Assembly: GCA_029204225.1 (NCBI GenBank)
Contig: CM055098.1
Span: 17,577,303 to 17,641,302, forward strand
DNA from: Diphasiastrum complanatum
Taxonomy: Eukaryota > Streptophyta > Lycopodiopsida > Lycopodiales > Lycopodiaceae
Length of the DNA: 64,000 nt
Direction: 5' to 3'
The notes beneath the pieces were generated by a model. That model ran no database searches. It saw only the letters and a list, made by a program, of their open reading frames with translations, and was not told where the DNA came from. This document shows, one piece after another, positions 12,493 through 24,510 of the stretch; within the stretch, counting starts at the first letter, position 1; every line of letters begins with the position of its first letter. The translations under genes and the position numbers were made by a program.

Positions 12493-13281
12493 CATAGTTG
12501 CACTGTGATTCTGAATCGCGATTCGAAATTTTCCCAGAATCGTTTTTTTTTTTTTTTCTTTTTCTTTTGGGCAATATGGGTATCAGATGAAAGCTCTAAT
12601 TAAGAGCTTATTACTGTGTAGTTTGCCAAATGTTTCGGTACAGGATGGTCCAGTTCAGGTGCATTAATCCATGTTGGGTTTTGTCAAGGATAAAATTCAA
12701 AACTAACCTCTAGCCTGTTTGTTACGAACACAAATGGTTCCAGTGGGACAGAAACAGAGAACTGTAGAGCAATTGTATCTTTCTTTTTGCTTCCGGGGGC
12801 GCTGCCCCCCGTCCCCCCCGCCATGGGGGGCCTAGGTGACCCCCCCCGGCGATCGCAGCAGGGGGGGTGCTGCCCCCCTACACCCCCTCGTAGATAAAAA
12901 TGGGGGTCCAAATGCGTGTCGATAAGTGCCCAATATTTATGCCCCAGCCCCTCGACTGTATGCACATTGCACTCACATCTCCAGTGAAATGATTGCAAAA
13001 GTGATCGTCATCCATAGAGTTGATAGCCCAAACTGTAGCATTAACATTTACTGAGAACCAAAGCAAATAACAACCAAATAGCTACTGAAAATAAGATCTG
13101 TTTGTGCCCTATCTACTGCACTTCTGCGAGGCCAAACATTGGTTTGACCATTGCTCCCCTAAAAAAATTTCAGCCATAAGCTATTTTTCCAAAAAAAAAT
13201 AAATCAATTTCACGATTTTGGGTTCCGAATCGCAATTCTCATAATCGCAAACCCAGCGAATCACGATTCGCTACAACTATG
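12493..13281. mobile_element. hAT-like non-autonomous TIR element nested in the copia LTR
   Basis: Comparing the two copia LTRs shows this 789-bp segment as an insertion. It begins CATAGTTGCACTGTGATTC and ends with GAATCACGATTCGCTACA then ACTATG, giving imperfect terminal inverted repeats starting CATAGTTG. Flanking 8-mers CATACAGC and CATATAAC match at 6 of 8 positions, as expected for a hAT 8-bp target duplication. It has no transposase. Related ends appear near 36360-36385. Confidence 0.72.
12794..12891. repeat. GC-rich palindromic tract inside the TIR element
   Basis: Within AT-rich surroundings sits a block built from GGGGGCGCTGCCCCCC, CCGCCATGGGGGG, GGCGATCGC and GGGGGGGTGCTGCCCCCC. 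Several arms are self-complementary, so it can form strong stem-loops. No coding sense is apparent. Confidence 0.7.
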
Positions 13282-13347
13282 CATATAACAAATGAATGGA
13301 TCTAGATTAGCTATGAGTTAAGGGATGGAGAGGATAGGAATCCAACA

Positions 13348-13358
13348 CCCCCCCTTAA
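13348..13358 (-). other. Copia polypurine tract
   Basis: On the element strand TTAAGGGGGGG directly precedes the 3' LTR start TGTTGG, the expected plus-strand priming site. Confidence 0.7.
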
Positions 13359-13466
13359 CCTGGATCCTTGAATGCCTTGATTTTCAGATTCTAACCCTTT
13401 TGTAAAGATGTTAGGTGCCATGTACTGGGTTCTGCAAAATTTCAGACCCACCTCCTTGTTGAGTAT

Positions 13467-14646
13467 TTATCTCCTGATATAGTGGTACTTAATCTCGATG
13501 TGCTTGCTCCTAGAGTGAAATCTAGGATTGATCAATAATGCTATAGCACTCTGATTGTCACACTGAATAATTGTTGGAGCAATTTGCCTGAGACCAATGT
13601 CAGACAATAGATTTCTCAACCAAATTGCCTCTTTAGTAGCTTGAGAGGTTGCAATGTACTCTGATTTTGTTGAAGACATTGTGATGGAGGTTTCTTTTCG
13701 ACTGTTCTAGGATATTGGAACATTATTGAACAAGAAGACAAATCCAAAAGTCAATTTTTTGGTGTCAACGTCGCCTGCCCAATTCGCATCTGTATATCCA
13801 TGAAGCATATGGAGATCAGATGGATCAGCCTCTCCATAGCAGATGCATAGGTTGATGGTAGCTTGTACATATCTGATCACTCTTAGGAGAGCTTTCCAAT
13901 GGATCATACCAGGGTTAGCCATGTATTGGCTTAAAGAGTTGATGGCGTACGCAAGATTGGGCCTGGTGGAGATCATAGCATACATCAAGGATCCGATGAT
14001 TGATTGATATGGATATCCCTTCATTTCGCCTTTCTCCTCATCAGTTTGAGGTCATTGCTCTTTTGATAACTTTAAACCTGGATCCATGGGATTATGTACA
14101 AGCTTACAATTCATTAAATTGAATTTCGATAATAAATTCTGGAAGTACCTCTGCTGCGTGATATAGAGCAGCCTTTTGTTTCTGTCTCTATGGATATGAA
14201 TCCCCAGACACTAATGCGCTTCTCTCAGATTTGTCATCTCAAACTCTTGAGATAGCATCCTCTTAGTGTCCTTTGTCAGTTCGATATTGATGCTAAAAAG
14301 CAACGTATCATCTATGTATAGCGTGATGATGACGAAGAACTGACAGACAACCTTGAAATAGACATTACAGTCTACAGAGCTTGGTTCGAATCCATGATTG
14401 ATTAGAAATGTGTTGATGTGATGGAACCAGGCTCTGGATGATTGCTTCAGACCGTACAATGCTTTGTGGAGTTTGCATACTCGATCTTCTTGACCGTTGA
14501 GGACATAGCCTTCTGGCTGGATCATGTAGATGTCCTCTTTGATAACTCCATTGAGGAATGTTGTTTTTACATCTATCTAGTGTACCTCAAGGTCGGCTAC
14601 AGCAGCACTTCTGTCGATAGTCCATTTGTTGTTCTTCAGCAATGAG
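13467..14646 (-). pseudogene. Copia reverse transcriptase and RNase H
   Basis: Fragments on the minus strand include IQPEGYVLNGQEDRVCKL, ALYGLKQSSRAWF and the catalytic YIDDTLLF (copia usually has YVDD). Next come SIIGSLMYAMISTRPNLAYA and YTDANWAGD, then the RNase H end SSTKSEYIATSQATKEAIWL and CDNQSAIAL. Stops and frame changes separate the pieces at about 13690, 14030-14210 and 14530, so no functional enzyme can be made. Confidence 0.88.
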
Positions 14647-14950
14647 TTGTACTCCTTGTCCATGTCTTCCTTCGGGAGATCTGCATCGGCCTGTGACATT
14701 GCTTCTTCAACTGTGGTCAGCCCCTGAATAGAGTAGTGAGCAAACTCATCAGTGTATCGAACAAGCAGAGTTCGAATTCTTGTCGATCTTCTAGTTGGAG
14801 CTTTTGGCTGCGAAATTCGAATTTTTTTTGGCTGCTCCTGAGTTGCAGCTTCTTTATCGTCCTTTCTGACTATACAAGTTGACTACTAGAAGGAGTCAAA
14901 ATAGTATTTTGATATGTATCAGTTGTCAGGGCAGAATTTATAGATTGCAT

Positions 14951-15800
14951 CTAGTCCCTACCTTTTAGATCAATAAACTGATCTTCAATGAAAGTCACAT
15001 CCCTGCTATTAAAAACTTTACAGGTTTCAATATTGTACAGTCGATACATTCCATTAGAAGAACAATAGCCAACAAAAATAGCTTTGAAAGAATGCTCATC
15101 TAATTTCTTTCTTGTGTCCTTTCGGACATGAGCGTAGGCACTGCATCCAAAGACTCTCAAATGCTTTAATGAAGGTTTGGATCCAGTCCAAACTTCATGA
15201 GGGGTCAGGTAGGCCTTTGGTTATACACCGATTTTGCACGTAGGCTATTGTGGATACAGCATGTTGCCAGAACGATTTGGGCAACAAAGATCATGCATTT
15301 GGCAAACTCGACTAAGGTCCTGTTCCTCCCTTTGGCTAGTCTATTTGACTGTGGAGAATAGGAAGTAGCAAATTGTTGTTCGATACTCGCCGAACAGTAA
15401 TCCTTGAATTCATTTGAGATATATGTCTGCAACTCTGGATGCTCTTTGTATTTCTTGAAGAACTGGAAGGCTTTAGATTTGTGCTTCATAAAATGTACAA
15501 CAGTTCTTTTAAAATAATCATCAATGAATGTAATAAAGAATTTTGCACCAAGCAGTGATGGTGTCTGCATGAGGCCACATATATCAGTATGAACTATGTC
15601 TAGCAAATCTTTAGATATATGTTCTTGATTTGACTTAAATGGCCTTCTTGTCTGCTTTCCTATGATATAACTTTGGCAGACAAGAGGGTTGATAGTTTGA
15701 TTGTCAAAATCAAGAACTGAAGAACGCTTAGACATGTTAGCAATCGATATATGATTAAGGTGGCCAAGTCTATAATGCCAAATCAATTCTTTATTCATAG
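14951..15800 (-). pseudogene. Copia integrase
   Basis: The GAG-pre-integrase finger reads WHYRLGHLNHISIANM but its CxxC half has become CQSYIIGK, losing one Cys. The core keeps HTDICGL and FIDDYFKRT. The later part RVFGCSAYAHVRKDTRKKLD with FVGYCSSNGMYRLYN is typical copia sequence. Frameshifts near 15200 break it. Confidence 0.85.
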
Positions 15801-15949
15801 ATACCGAACTGCTTAAAGCACGATCAGTCGCAGAGTAACAATGAGTGAGCCTATAGAGATATCCTTGCCACTTTCCGAGTGCAAGAATCCTCTTACATTT
15901 ATCAAAAATCTTACATTAATCTGTCTCAAACTCTACCTTATGTCCTAAA

Positions 15950-16996
15950 TCAACAATTCCACTGACCGACAATAGATTTGTCATCAGATTCAGGACATAC
16001 AATACATGTGGTATCAGCTTCGATAGTCCATGCTGAAAATTCAGTCTGACAGTGCCCTTCACCTTCGATTGTGTGTGAGTCGTTGTCTCCGAGGTGAATG
16101 AATGTCTTGGTGTTGTAGGCCAAATAGTCGATAAACCATTCTTGATGGCTTGTCATGTGCTGTGTCGCTCCAAAATCGAGGTACCATTCCTCAACTTTTT
16201 CGACATGGTGATGATTCACCATGAAGGCTTCGTCATCGTCTTTGACATTCTGCTTCGTGTTGATAGTTGCATTGGCTAGTTGATCCAACTGTTTCTTGTT
16301 GTTTTTGTTGAACTTCAAGATTCAGCAGTCTTTGGATTTCATGATTCTTGTTCTGAGCAGGTTGCTGTTCGGACTTTGCTTTTGTGAATGCTTTTGATTG
16401 CTGTCAAATTGTCTGGCAACCTTCTTCTTCTGTTGCTTCTTTGAATTCCTTTTGGAGAGCAGAGCTTGCGGGTCGTTGATGGAGGACGAGGATGTTCCAT
16501 TCCTTCGAGTTTCCTCCTGCAACAGCATAATTATGACTCTGGACAAACTTATATCTGAGTGAGTAGAAATCATCATCACCCCGTTTTCATAAGAGGACGT
16601 CAAGCTAGACAATACGATCATGACAACATTTGAAACTACGATCACTGAAGCTATTGTTGCCATCTGCTCTAATAGAGTCTTGAATTGATTAATGTGATTC
16701 TAAACAGAATCACCTTCTGACATTTTGAGTGAGAACTTTGTCCTCAGATGCAACTTCAAAGTGACATTTCTCACTTCATAAAGTGTACTCAATATATCCC
16801 AAGCTTCTTTCGAAGATTGGACCTGTCTGATATGGCCGATCGGTGTGTCGGAGATGTTAAGGGTGATCAAGGCGAAAGCCCTACCATCCCTGAGCTTCCA
16901 CTTGGAAATGGCTTGCTCATCGACACTGGGAATTAGTTCGGTGCCCATTTCCCATAATTCTTTGGCCATCAGTACGACCTTCATTTTGATTTCCAC
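15950..16996 (-). pseudogene. Copia gag and aspartic protease
   Basis: Gag shows AWDILSTLYEV and TLKLHLRTKFSLKMSEGDSV, typical of copia gag. The protease region reads EEWYLDFGATQHMTSHQEWF, where the usual DSGA active-site triplet is DFGA, so the Ser is lost. Stops occur near 16699 and 16320. Confidence 0.82.
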
Positions 16997-17203
16997 AAGT
17001 GGTAATTCGAACCATTGAGTTTGTCTACCATTAGAGCAAATTGTGATTGCGAATCAATTAGGACATTCGAGATGAGTGTATGCAGATAGTAGATTATATG
17101 ACTGAAAACAATTATAATAAGTGTCTACTCTGTATGGAAAACAATCGTTTTGATACTATATGCTCTATTTGGCTGCTCAGTAAATCAGACAATACAAATT
17201 AAA

Positions 17204-17215
17204 GCTTTGATACCA
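17204..17215 (-). other. Copia primer binding site (initiator Met tRNA)
   Basis: On the element strand TGGTATCAAAGC follows directly after the 5' LTR end, one base different from the standard TGGTATCAGAGC complementary to tRNA-iMet. Confidence 0.8.
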
Positions 17216-18062
17216 TGTCGGGATAGTGTGGTGGAAGGAGTAACAACCAAATATCCTCGGTGCATGAATCTACGTCTATTGGATCCAAGCCACCTTCGAT
17301 AATTCGAAGATCGCTCTACTTGATCGCAGCTTCAAAGTCACTGGATTGAAACAGTCGATTCCATAGACATGCATGAAATAGATTGATTTAGATTTATTGC
17401 GGAAGCAAAAGAGCTGAATTCAGAGCATTACAATCGACACAGATTATCAATCATGAATAGTCTAATCATGAATAGTCTATTTGCATGTCACTTCAAGCCG
17501 AGTCAAGCGAAACAGAATAGATGCATTCGACATAATACAACACGACTTAGATTACTGGAACAAATACATTTAGTCGAAAAGTGTACAAGTCTAAATGCAG
17601 ACAGAGTCGCAATCTTTCTAAAACAATACTATGTGATAACATAGAGAAAGATCGAATAGTTGCGCTCTGAATGTTCGATTGATGACTTGATGATCTTGGT
17701 AACTTGTAACATGTAACTAGGTATTTTCGATTATTGTCAGATATATACACATGCTTAACTAAATAAAAGAATGCTTAAAATAGGATTAAGGCACTATGTG
17801 TTTTTAGGAGTCACCTTTGGAATTCCATTAGAGATTCTGTCCGGATGTGATCATGGTGCTATTGAGCCACTCAGATCAATGGTGATTCAATAGTTCGGCT
17901 ATGTCGACAGAACACTGTCATCAAATCCTTTGTATTTCTGTAGACTGTTGGGAAACAAGTGTATTTATGCAGAGTACGCGACAGTTTAGATATTTACATA
18001 CAGCAAATGAATGGATCTAGATTAGCTATGAGTTAAGGGATGGAGAAAATAGGAATCCAACA
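17216..18062 (-). repeat. Copia 5' LTR
   Basis: It starts TGTCGGGATAG and ends AATCCAACA on the plus strand, a TG...CA LTR of 847 bp. It is bounded by the primer site on one side. It includes a 16-bp tandem word (AATCATGAATAGTCT twice near 17449-17480). The terminal 430 bases match the truncated 3' LTR. Confidence 0.82.
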
Positions 18063-18358
18063 GTGCTCGTGAAAAAAAATATGACGGCTTTTTGAATGGT
18101 GCATTGTGCTCGTGAAAAAAAATTAAGACTATTTTTTTCTTTTAGATGTCATTCACATTTTTTTCTTCTGTTGGTTATCTCTCAAAAAACTTGAAGACTC
18201 ATAAAAAGAAAAAAGGAAAAAATAAAAGATGTTGAAAAAATTTTAAGATCAAAAAACAAGATTGTCGGGCGACTAGGGTTCATGGCCGACAGCTGTCCAC
18301 CTATAGAGTGAAAAGGAATAGAGAGAGTAGGGTAGATAAATTTGGGGGGGGGGGGGGG

Positions 18359-18692
18359 TGTAAGAGATCCTAACACCACAGTAGGGCAAACACTAACTGA
18401 TCCTCCCAGCCTTGCCGACTCCCTGATATGGAGCAAGCCACTCCTAGCCCAGTGTGAGGATTGGTAGCATGCATACTGCCAACAGTGACGTGGCCGACTG
18501 CACGTCGGGGCCCTATTCTGCTGACAAGGCCCCTAGGCTGTGTTAGGCCCGCCATGGCTATGGACCGTGCCGAGGCACACTACTCACACTGTCTTGCCCT
18601 GTTGGTCGTGTACGTTGCTGGACAAGACTCTGACTGTGGTATCTGACCTCCTGTGTTCTCTAGGGTTCGGCACTGGTTATGTGCTCGTAACA
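18359..18692 (-). repeat. Chromovirus 3' LTR (334 bp)
   Basis: On the plus strand it starts TGTAAGAGATCC and ends GTGCTCGTAACA. It matches 24511-24867 closely but lacks two short segments, including the CGGCCACGTGGCACTG part. Confidence 0.9.
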
Positions 18693-18705
18693 CTCCCTCC
18701 CCCTT
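18693..18705 (-). other. Chromovirus polypurine tract
   Basis: On the element strand AAGGGGGAGGGAG lies immediately before the 3' LTR. Confidence 0.75.
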
Positions 18706-21656
18706 AAGAACCATCTTGGTCCTCTAAGACAAAGTCTAGAAAAATCTTGCGAAGGACGCTGCCTTTTTCCCAAGTGGCATTCTCAACAGGCTGATCATTC
18801 CACTTAACCAGATATTCTTGGTATAGAGTATGACGAGTCTGCGTCTCTCTACTGTCAAGAATCTCCTCTGGCTCATGTGGAGGTTGCTGAGAATCCAACG
18901 GGAGAACTAGAACACTGTCCCCTACCAGATTTTTTGATCTGGCTAAGGCTTTTCGTAACTGACTTACATGAAAGACTGGAAAAACCTTACTACTGTGTGG
19001 GAGTTCTAGTTCGTAGGTGACCTCGCCTAGTCTCCTACTGATGGTAAAAGGACCACAATACCTGGGAGACAACTTGGCACACACTCTTGATTTGAGGGTT
19101 TTAGAGTCAACTGGAACTCTCAAGTAGACTTTCTCACTAGCGGAGAACTGCACATCCCGTCTGTGTGGATTTGCATAATGCCTGGCTTGATCCTGGGACT
19201 GCCTAATGCTACGCTTAGCATGTTCTATCATGTGGTTTAGGTCCTCTAAAAAGTTTCTGGCTGCTTCAACTTTTTGTTGTTTAAACCCTATAGCTGTGGG
19301 TGAGCGTGGCTGGAAACCATACATCAGCATAAATGGGCTGTATCTCGTAGCTGAATGTTTGGTACTGTTATAAGAAAACTCTAATATCGAGAGATACTCC
19401 TCCCAATTAGTCTGCTTCTTGCTGACGTATGCGCGAAGCATATCCTCCAGCACCTGATTTACCCTCTCTGTTTGACCATCCGTCTGTGGATGGTCGGTGG
19501 TACTCATATTGAGTTTAGTATGGAGATGATGGAATACTGCCCTTCAAAAATTTCCATTAAACTTATTGTCCTGGTCGCTGACTATGCCGGAAGGTAGACT
19601 GTACAATTTAAATAGCCCGTCTACAAACCTCGCTAACTCTGGAGCTCTAACGGTTGTTTTGGTCGGAATAAAATGAGCCATTTTGGTCAGACGGTCAACT
19701 GTGACCCAAATAGCGTTATTACCCATTTGGGTTTTAGGCAGGCCTACTATAAAATCCATGGAGATACTCTCCCATTTACCAGGTTGTATATCTAAGGGCT
19801 GTAACAACCTTCCTGCCTTTAAATGCTCTGCTTTATTTACTTGACATTTCTGGCAACCGGTTACATATTGCTGGACGTCCTTTTTCATACTGGGCAAGAA
19901 AAATTGCCTACGAAGAAGCTCATAGGTCTTCTGAATGCCTGGGTGCCCCACACTAGGATTGTCATGACACTCATATAGGACCTGCTGCTTGTAATCCTCT
20001 GAATTGGGGACACATACTCTATCTCTATAGAGCAAGTACTCATCGTGAATGGAATACTGTTTCCATTTGAATCCTTGAGTCAACTGACCCTCAACTGTTG
20101 GGGTTTGCTTGGCTAATACAGGCTCAGAATCCTCAACGTCATCTGACGTATACTCGGACTCATCATCATCCTCAACGGAAGCTGCCGTATTCTTGGATGA
20201 ACGGACACCAGCCCCGGGAATTGGTTTTGGAGTCTGTAACTGTCTGCTCTGGACTGAGTTCCAGATAGTAGAGAAGAATGCATCATGCTGGCACTTCCCT
20301 CTCAAGGACTCGAGTAACTCATTACGAATCTGAGTAAAACTCAGCTCCTTTATCATAGGCATTCTACTAAAGGCATCTGCTACTGTATTGAATTTCCCCC
20401 ATCTATATCTGATAGACATATCAAACTCTTGCATCAACTCTGCCCAACGAGCTTTCCGACCTCTAAGCTCAGGTTGATTGCAAAGGTATCTGAGATTTTC
20501 ATGGTCTGTCAAGACCTCAAAGTTGGCACCATACAAATAATGCCTCCAAGTCTTAAGGGCATGAACTATGGAGAAGAGTTCCTTTTCATAGGCACTGTAC
20601 CTAGTCTGAGCTGGCTTGAGTTTGTTACTCTCGAACGCAACTGGTCGTCCACCTTGAGTTAGTACAGCACCAACTGCAAAGTCGCTAGCATCTGTTTCGA
20701 CCACAAATGGCTGATTGGGGTCGACGACTTTTAAAACTGGTGCTGTAGCTAAGGCTGTTTTGAGAGCATCAAAGCTCTCCTACTGTGCGGACTCCCAAAT
20801 GAACTCCTTTCCCTTCCCCTTAAGAAGATTTGTCATGGGAACTGCTATATGAGCGTATTCCTTGACAAATCGTTTGTAATATCCCGCCAAACCAAGAAAG
20901 ATCTGAAGCTCTAGAATATTCTGAGGCTTTAACCTTACTGGGCTCCATCTTAATCCCATCTGCCGAGATAACTAGTTCTTCAACGAAGAATTCAAACTTG
21001 GATTCTTTAGCATAAAGCTTATGCTTTCTAAGCAGTCGAAACACCTTTCGGAGGTGTTTAAGATGCTCCTTCCTCGTTTTGCTGTAGACGAGGATGTTGT
21101 CTAAAAATACGACTACAAACTTACCCAAGTATGGTCTGAGGACATTGTTCATCAAGGTCATAAAGGTAGCTGGAGCATTTGTGAGCCCAAATGCCATCGC
21201 CTTAAACTCATAATGACCATGACGAGTCCTAAAAGCTATTTTTGGGACATCTTCCGACTTTATACGGACTTGATGATATCCCAATCTAAGGTCTATTGTA
21301 TTGGAAAATTTAGCCCCGTCGAGTTGATTAAACAACTCGTCTGCTCGAGGCATCGGGTATTTATTCTTAATTGTGACTTTATTGAGGGCTTTGTAATCTA
21401 TGCAAAGACGCGTAGACCCCTCTTTCTTTAAAAGGACCGATGAGGCCCATGGTGAACTACTGGTTTGAATTTGACCTTTCCCAAGATAATCTGTTAACTG
21501 CCTAGTTATTTCTTCATCCTCTGTTCGGCTGACCCGATATGGAGGTTTAGAAATAGGTGCTGTACTTGGTACTAGGTTTATTACATGATCTACCTCTCTG
21601 CTAGGTGGTGAACCATGTGGCAAATCTTCAGGAAAAACATATTTAAATTTAGACAA
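18704..21656 (-). pseudogene. Chromovirus pol: RT, RNase H, integrase, chromodomain
   Basis: The RT domain (21656-20820) has [20 protein letters not shown] and [12 protein letters not shown], but its catalytic box is FLDNILVYS instead of a YxDD-type LDD. RNase H starts VETDASDFAVGAVL and keeps TDHENLRYL. Integrase has HPGIQKTYELL ... CQKCQVNK (zinc finger), SMDFIVGLPKT, SDQDNKFN and GQTERVNQVLED (DDE triad). The C-terminus has SPRYCGPFTI, then a chromodomain with YLVKWNDQPVENATWE, the mark of chromoviruses. Stops near 20705-20820 and 19508-19544 break the frame. Confidence 0.94.
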
Positions 21657-21833
21657 TAAAGTTTCTAATGTACTGATTTTTTGCTGTAAAGAACTGGAAA
21701 TAGAAACTTTAAGAATAAACTGAAAGTCACATAAGAATACCTGATGGTTGTCATCTCTGATTAGCTAACAGAGCTCTGAACTGCAGACCATAGGGCTGTT
21801 AGGAACACCATGCTTCCCATGCAACTGGATCTC

Positions 21834-22268
21834 TCAGCCTTTATGCTGAAAGCTAAGGGTGTTCTCCTGATAATTTCTATGGAGGGAAGGTCCTAAGCTG
21901 TAGAGCCAATCTCTCCCAAGAACAATGTCCGTGCGATCCAAGTGCATTATCTGAAAGTTTATTTCATCTTGGTAGCCCTGAATACCAAGATTTAGATTAC
22001 TTACCATAGTTTCCCAAATTTTCTTATCTTCACCCTTAGCTAATGAAACTATGTACCTATGCTGACTAGGTACTTCTGGAAGTCTGAGTTTTTTAACTAG
22101 GGTGTAGTTGATGAAATTATGGGTCGCTGCATCATCAACCATAACTTTGACTGATTGGTTACCAACTTTCCCATGCATACATACTAGGTCATGCGGCCCA
22201 AAGCTGAAGGGTCTCGCTAGCATTGCAGAGGTCAGCTGGCAACAGTGTTCATGGTCTTCATGATACAC
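21834..22268 (-). pseudogene. Chromovirus aspartic protease
   Basis: It reads VKVMVDDAATHNFINYTLVK and later LDRTDIVLGRDWL, the retropepsin pattern of gypsy elements. The active-site DSGATH is changed to DDAATH, which should abolish activity. Confidence 0.88.
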
Positions 22269-22330
22269 TTTGATCTCGGAAGCTTCCGAGTCACTGGAGA
22301 AACTTACGGTCTGAACAAGATGAACGTGTT

Positions 22331-23446
22331 TTATTTATCTTTTTTATCTTTCTTAGTGAAAGGTCCCTTGGGACACTGTTTGACTGTGTGTCCCTTGCCC
22401 ATGCACACAAAGCACAAACGTTCTTGTTTGGCTTTCTCAAAATCGTCTGGTTTTAAGGGCTGTATGAGCGATGGGCGTTTCTGAGGAGCTTCACCTTTTA
22501 CTTTATCTTCTTTCTTTCGTTTTAAAAATTTCTTTTCAAATTGAAATTCTTTCTGAGGCTGCTGCTTAGAAAGAGGCTGCTGTCTCGCCCTCCTCCTACC
22601 CACTGAATCATCATAGATTTGAGCATATCTGAGAGCTTGCTCTAGGGTAGTGGGCGACTTTTTCTGAACCTCTACTTTATACTCATCTTTGAGGCCACGG
22701 ACAAATCCCCTAACTTTCTGATAGTCATCCATATTTTTAATTTTTAAGATTGCTTCTCGCAACTGCGAGATATGTTGGACTAGGGATTTATCCATTACTG
22801 TTTTCTCCCAGGCTTCCCAGGCTCTATCATGTTCATTTTCAGGTAGAAATTCTCTTAGGAAGGCTTCTTCAAAGGCCTTCCATGACCGGGGAGTCTGCCT
22901 AGTCTCCTGGAGATTTAACCACCACTTATAGGCCATGGGCCCTAGAGAAAGACTGGCCTCAATAGCTTGCAAATGGTCAGGGGTCTGTTTAAGAGCATGT
23001 ATGTTCTTCCATTTGCTGAGGAAGGTTTGTAGAATGTCTGCGTTTCTATCCTTCTCTTCCCCAATAAAAGTAGGAGGCTTTAAGTCTTTAAAGACATTGG
23101 GGTGAGACCTCATAGGCTCACCGGAAATTGATGGAAGTGGAGAAGGGGACAATTGAGAAGTGGAGGGAAGGCTTCCTTTTGCGGAGCTCAAAATCAAGCC
23201 TTTGAGTTCAGCGAACGAGTCGTCCACACTGGACTTGAAATTGGCTAACGCCAACTTCAGTTCATCCACTTCTGTTACCAAGTGGAGAAACTGCTCCTTG
23301 GTAACCAATTCGTCGAGTTCTTCGGCAAATTGTTCCTATTCTTCAACTTCCATGGGTTCTTTCCCTTTATTGAACCTCAAGGCTTCCGGTTCTAATTCAT
23401 CAATGCCTCTTGTCAGGGGTTGATCAAGTCCCGAAGAAGTGGTCAT
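22331..23446 (-). pseudogene. Chromovirus gag with zinc knuckle
   Basis: The likely start is ATG at 23446-23444 (MTTSSGLDQPLTRG). One in-frame TAG at 23338-23336 lies within a run of Glu codons. Downstream is a coiled coil and a Retrotrans_gag domain (PPTFIGEEKDRNADILQTFL, AYKWWLNLQET), then a CCHC knuckle CFVCMGKGHTVKQC near the end. Confidence 0.9.
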
Positions 23447-24495
23447 TTTTAGAGATAGAAAAAGAGTGCTTGACGTTTCCTTTCAAAAAAAAGTTGAAAA
23501 GACTAATTGATAAATCCCACCAATACTATAGGGGAGTGCAGGTTGCAACTTAGGGCGAGCTCCAACCAAGTCTCAGCCTCCCTTGCTGGTATGTTGTCCT
23601 GGCACTCGCCTTGGCATGCCAGCGCCTCGAAGACTAGGGTCGGTCACACACTTGAAATGTTACCTTCTCAGATTTATCAATAAAGTGGGATTTTCCTCAA
23701 ACTGACTCTAATTACCTTCTGGGTTTCAGTGTTCGGTAAAAGCGCCAGTTGTACAAAAGAGGGAAAGAAAACTTAGCTCTTTTGAAAACTATACTCCCAC
23801 AGAGAGAATCAAGAAAAGCCCTCTTAGCTCTTCCGCAACTGCTTTCAAACCTGCTGTCCGGAAAAAATCAGAGATCAGGGTGCCAAAATGCAAACAAATT
23901 TCTGATTTGTCTTGCCCCCTTTCCTCGCTGTCTGAGTAGCGACACTGTGGCTCCACCAAAATCCAGATTTGAAGCTTAAAAACTATCTAGAATTTTGAAA
24001 CTGTTGAGAAGGAGCCCTCGCTGATCCAAATACAGATCTTAGTCTCATCTGGTTTGTAGGATAATTCACCTCCAGGGTCCTCTGACACACAGCGATGGAG
24101 CTACAAAAATATGTATAACTGTCCAGCGCTGACCCTGCCTCCAAATTGCTCTCAAAATCTGATTGCCAAAAGGGATTCTATGCTGCAAATTCAGCGATGG
24201 AGTACCTAATATGCAGCGATGAACCTGCACTACCCTTTTGCTTCCATTTCCGCTCAGATTGCAGTAGTTTGCACTCAGAAATCACGGATAACTATCGGAT
24301 TTTGCAGCGATGGATATCTATCACAAGTGCTGTCCTAAATCCGCTCAAAGAGGTAGCAAATCCACTAAGATTTCCTCAGTAGATAGCTGATTTTCCAGCG
24401 CTGACCCTGCACTCTAAATTTCTGAAAATTTGAAGAAGTTTTGAGCAATCTATCTACTTTCTCCAGTGCTGCTACTAAGCTCCCAAAGAAGGAGA
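23447..24495 (-). other. Chromovirus 5' untranslated region
   Basis: About 1 kb between the primer site and gag. It contains scattered repeats of the words CAGCGATGGA and CCAGCGCTGACCCTGC (near 24090, 24130, 24200, 24220, 24310, 24395 and 24460). It has no open frame of note. Confidence 0.7.
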
Positions 24496-24509
24496 TGGCT
24501 CTGATACCA
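24496..24509 (-). other. Chromovirus primer binding site (tRNA-iMet)
   Basis: TGGTATCAGAGCCA on the element strand, one base after the 5' LTR, perfectly matches the common plant initiator-Met primer site. Confidence 0.92.
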
Positions 24510-24510
24510 G

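Larger units (their letters stand above)
12010..13347 (-). repeat. Copia 3' LTR (truncated, with nested insertion)
   Basis: 12014-12492 and 13282-13347 align to 17632-18062 of the 5' LTR, for example GAATAGTTGCGCTCT and AACTTGTAACATGTAACTAG. It ends AATCCAACA on the plus strand (TGTTGGATT on the element strand). The counterpart of 17216-17631 is missing. A TIR element interrupts it at 12493-13281. Confidence 0.85.
12010..18062 (-). mobile_element. Ty1/copia retrotransposon, decayed, 3' LTR truncated and invaded
   Basis: The element is read on the minus strand from a 5' LTR (18062-17216) through a primer binding site, gag, protease, integrase, RT and RNase H to a polypurine tract and 3' LTR (13347-12010). 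The integrase-before-RT order and the YIDD RT box define copia. Many stops and frameshifts make it inactive. The 3' LTR lacks about 400 bases of its distal end and carries a 789-bp insertion. It lies antisense to the host gene inside intron 4. Confidence 0.9.
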
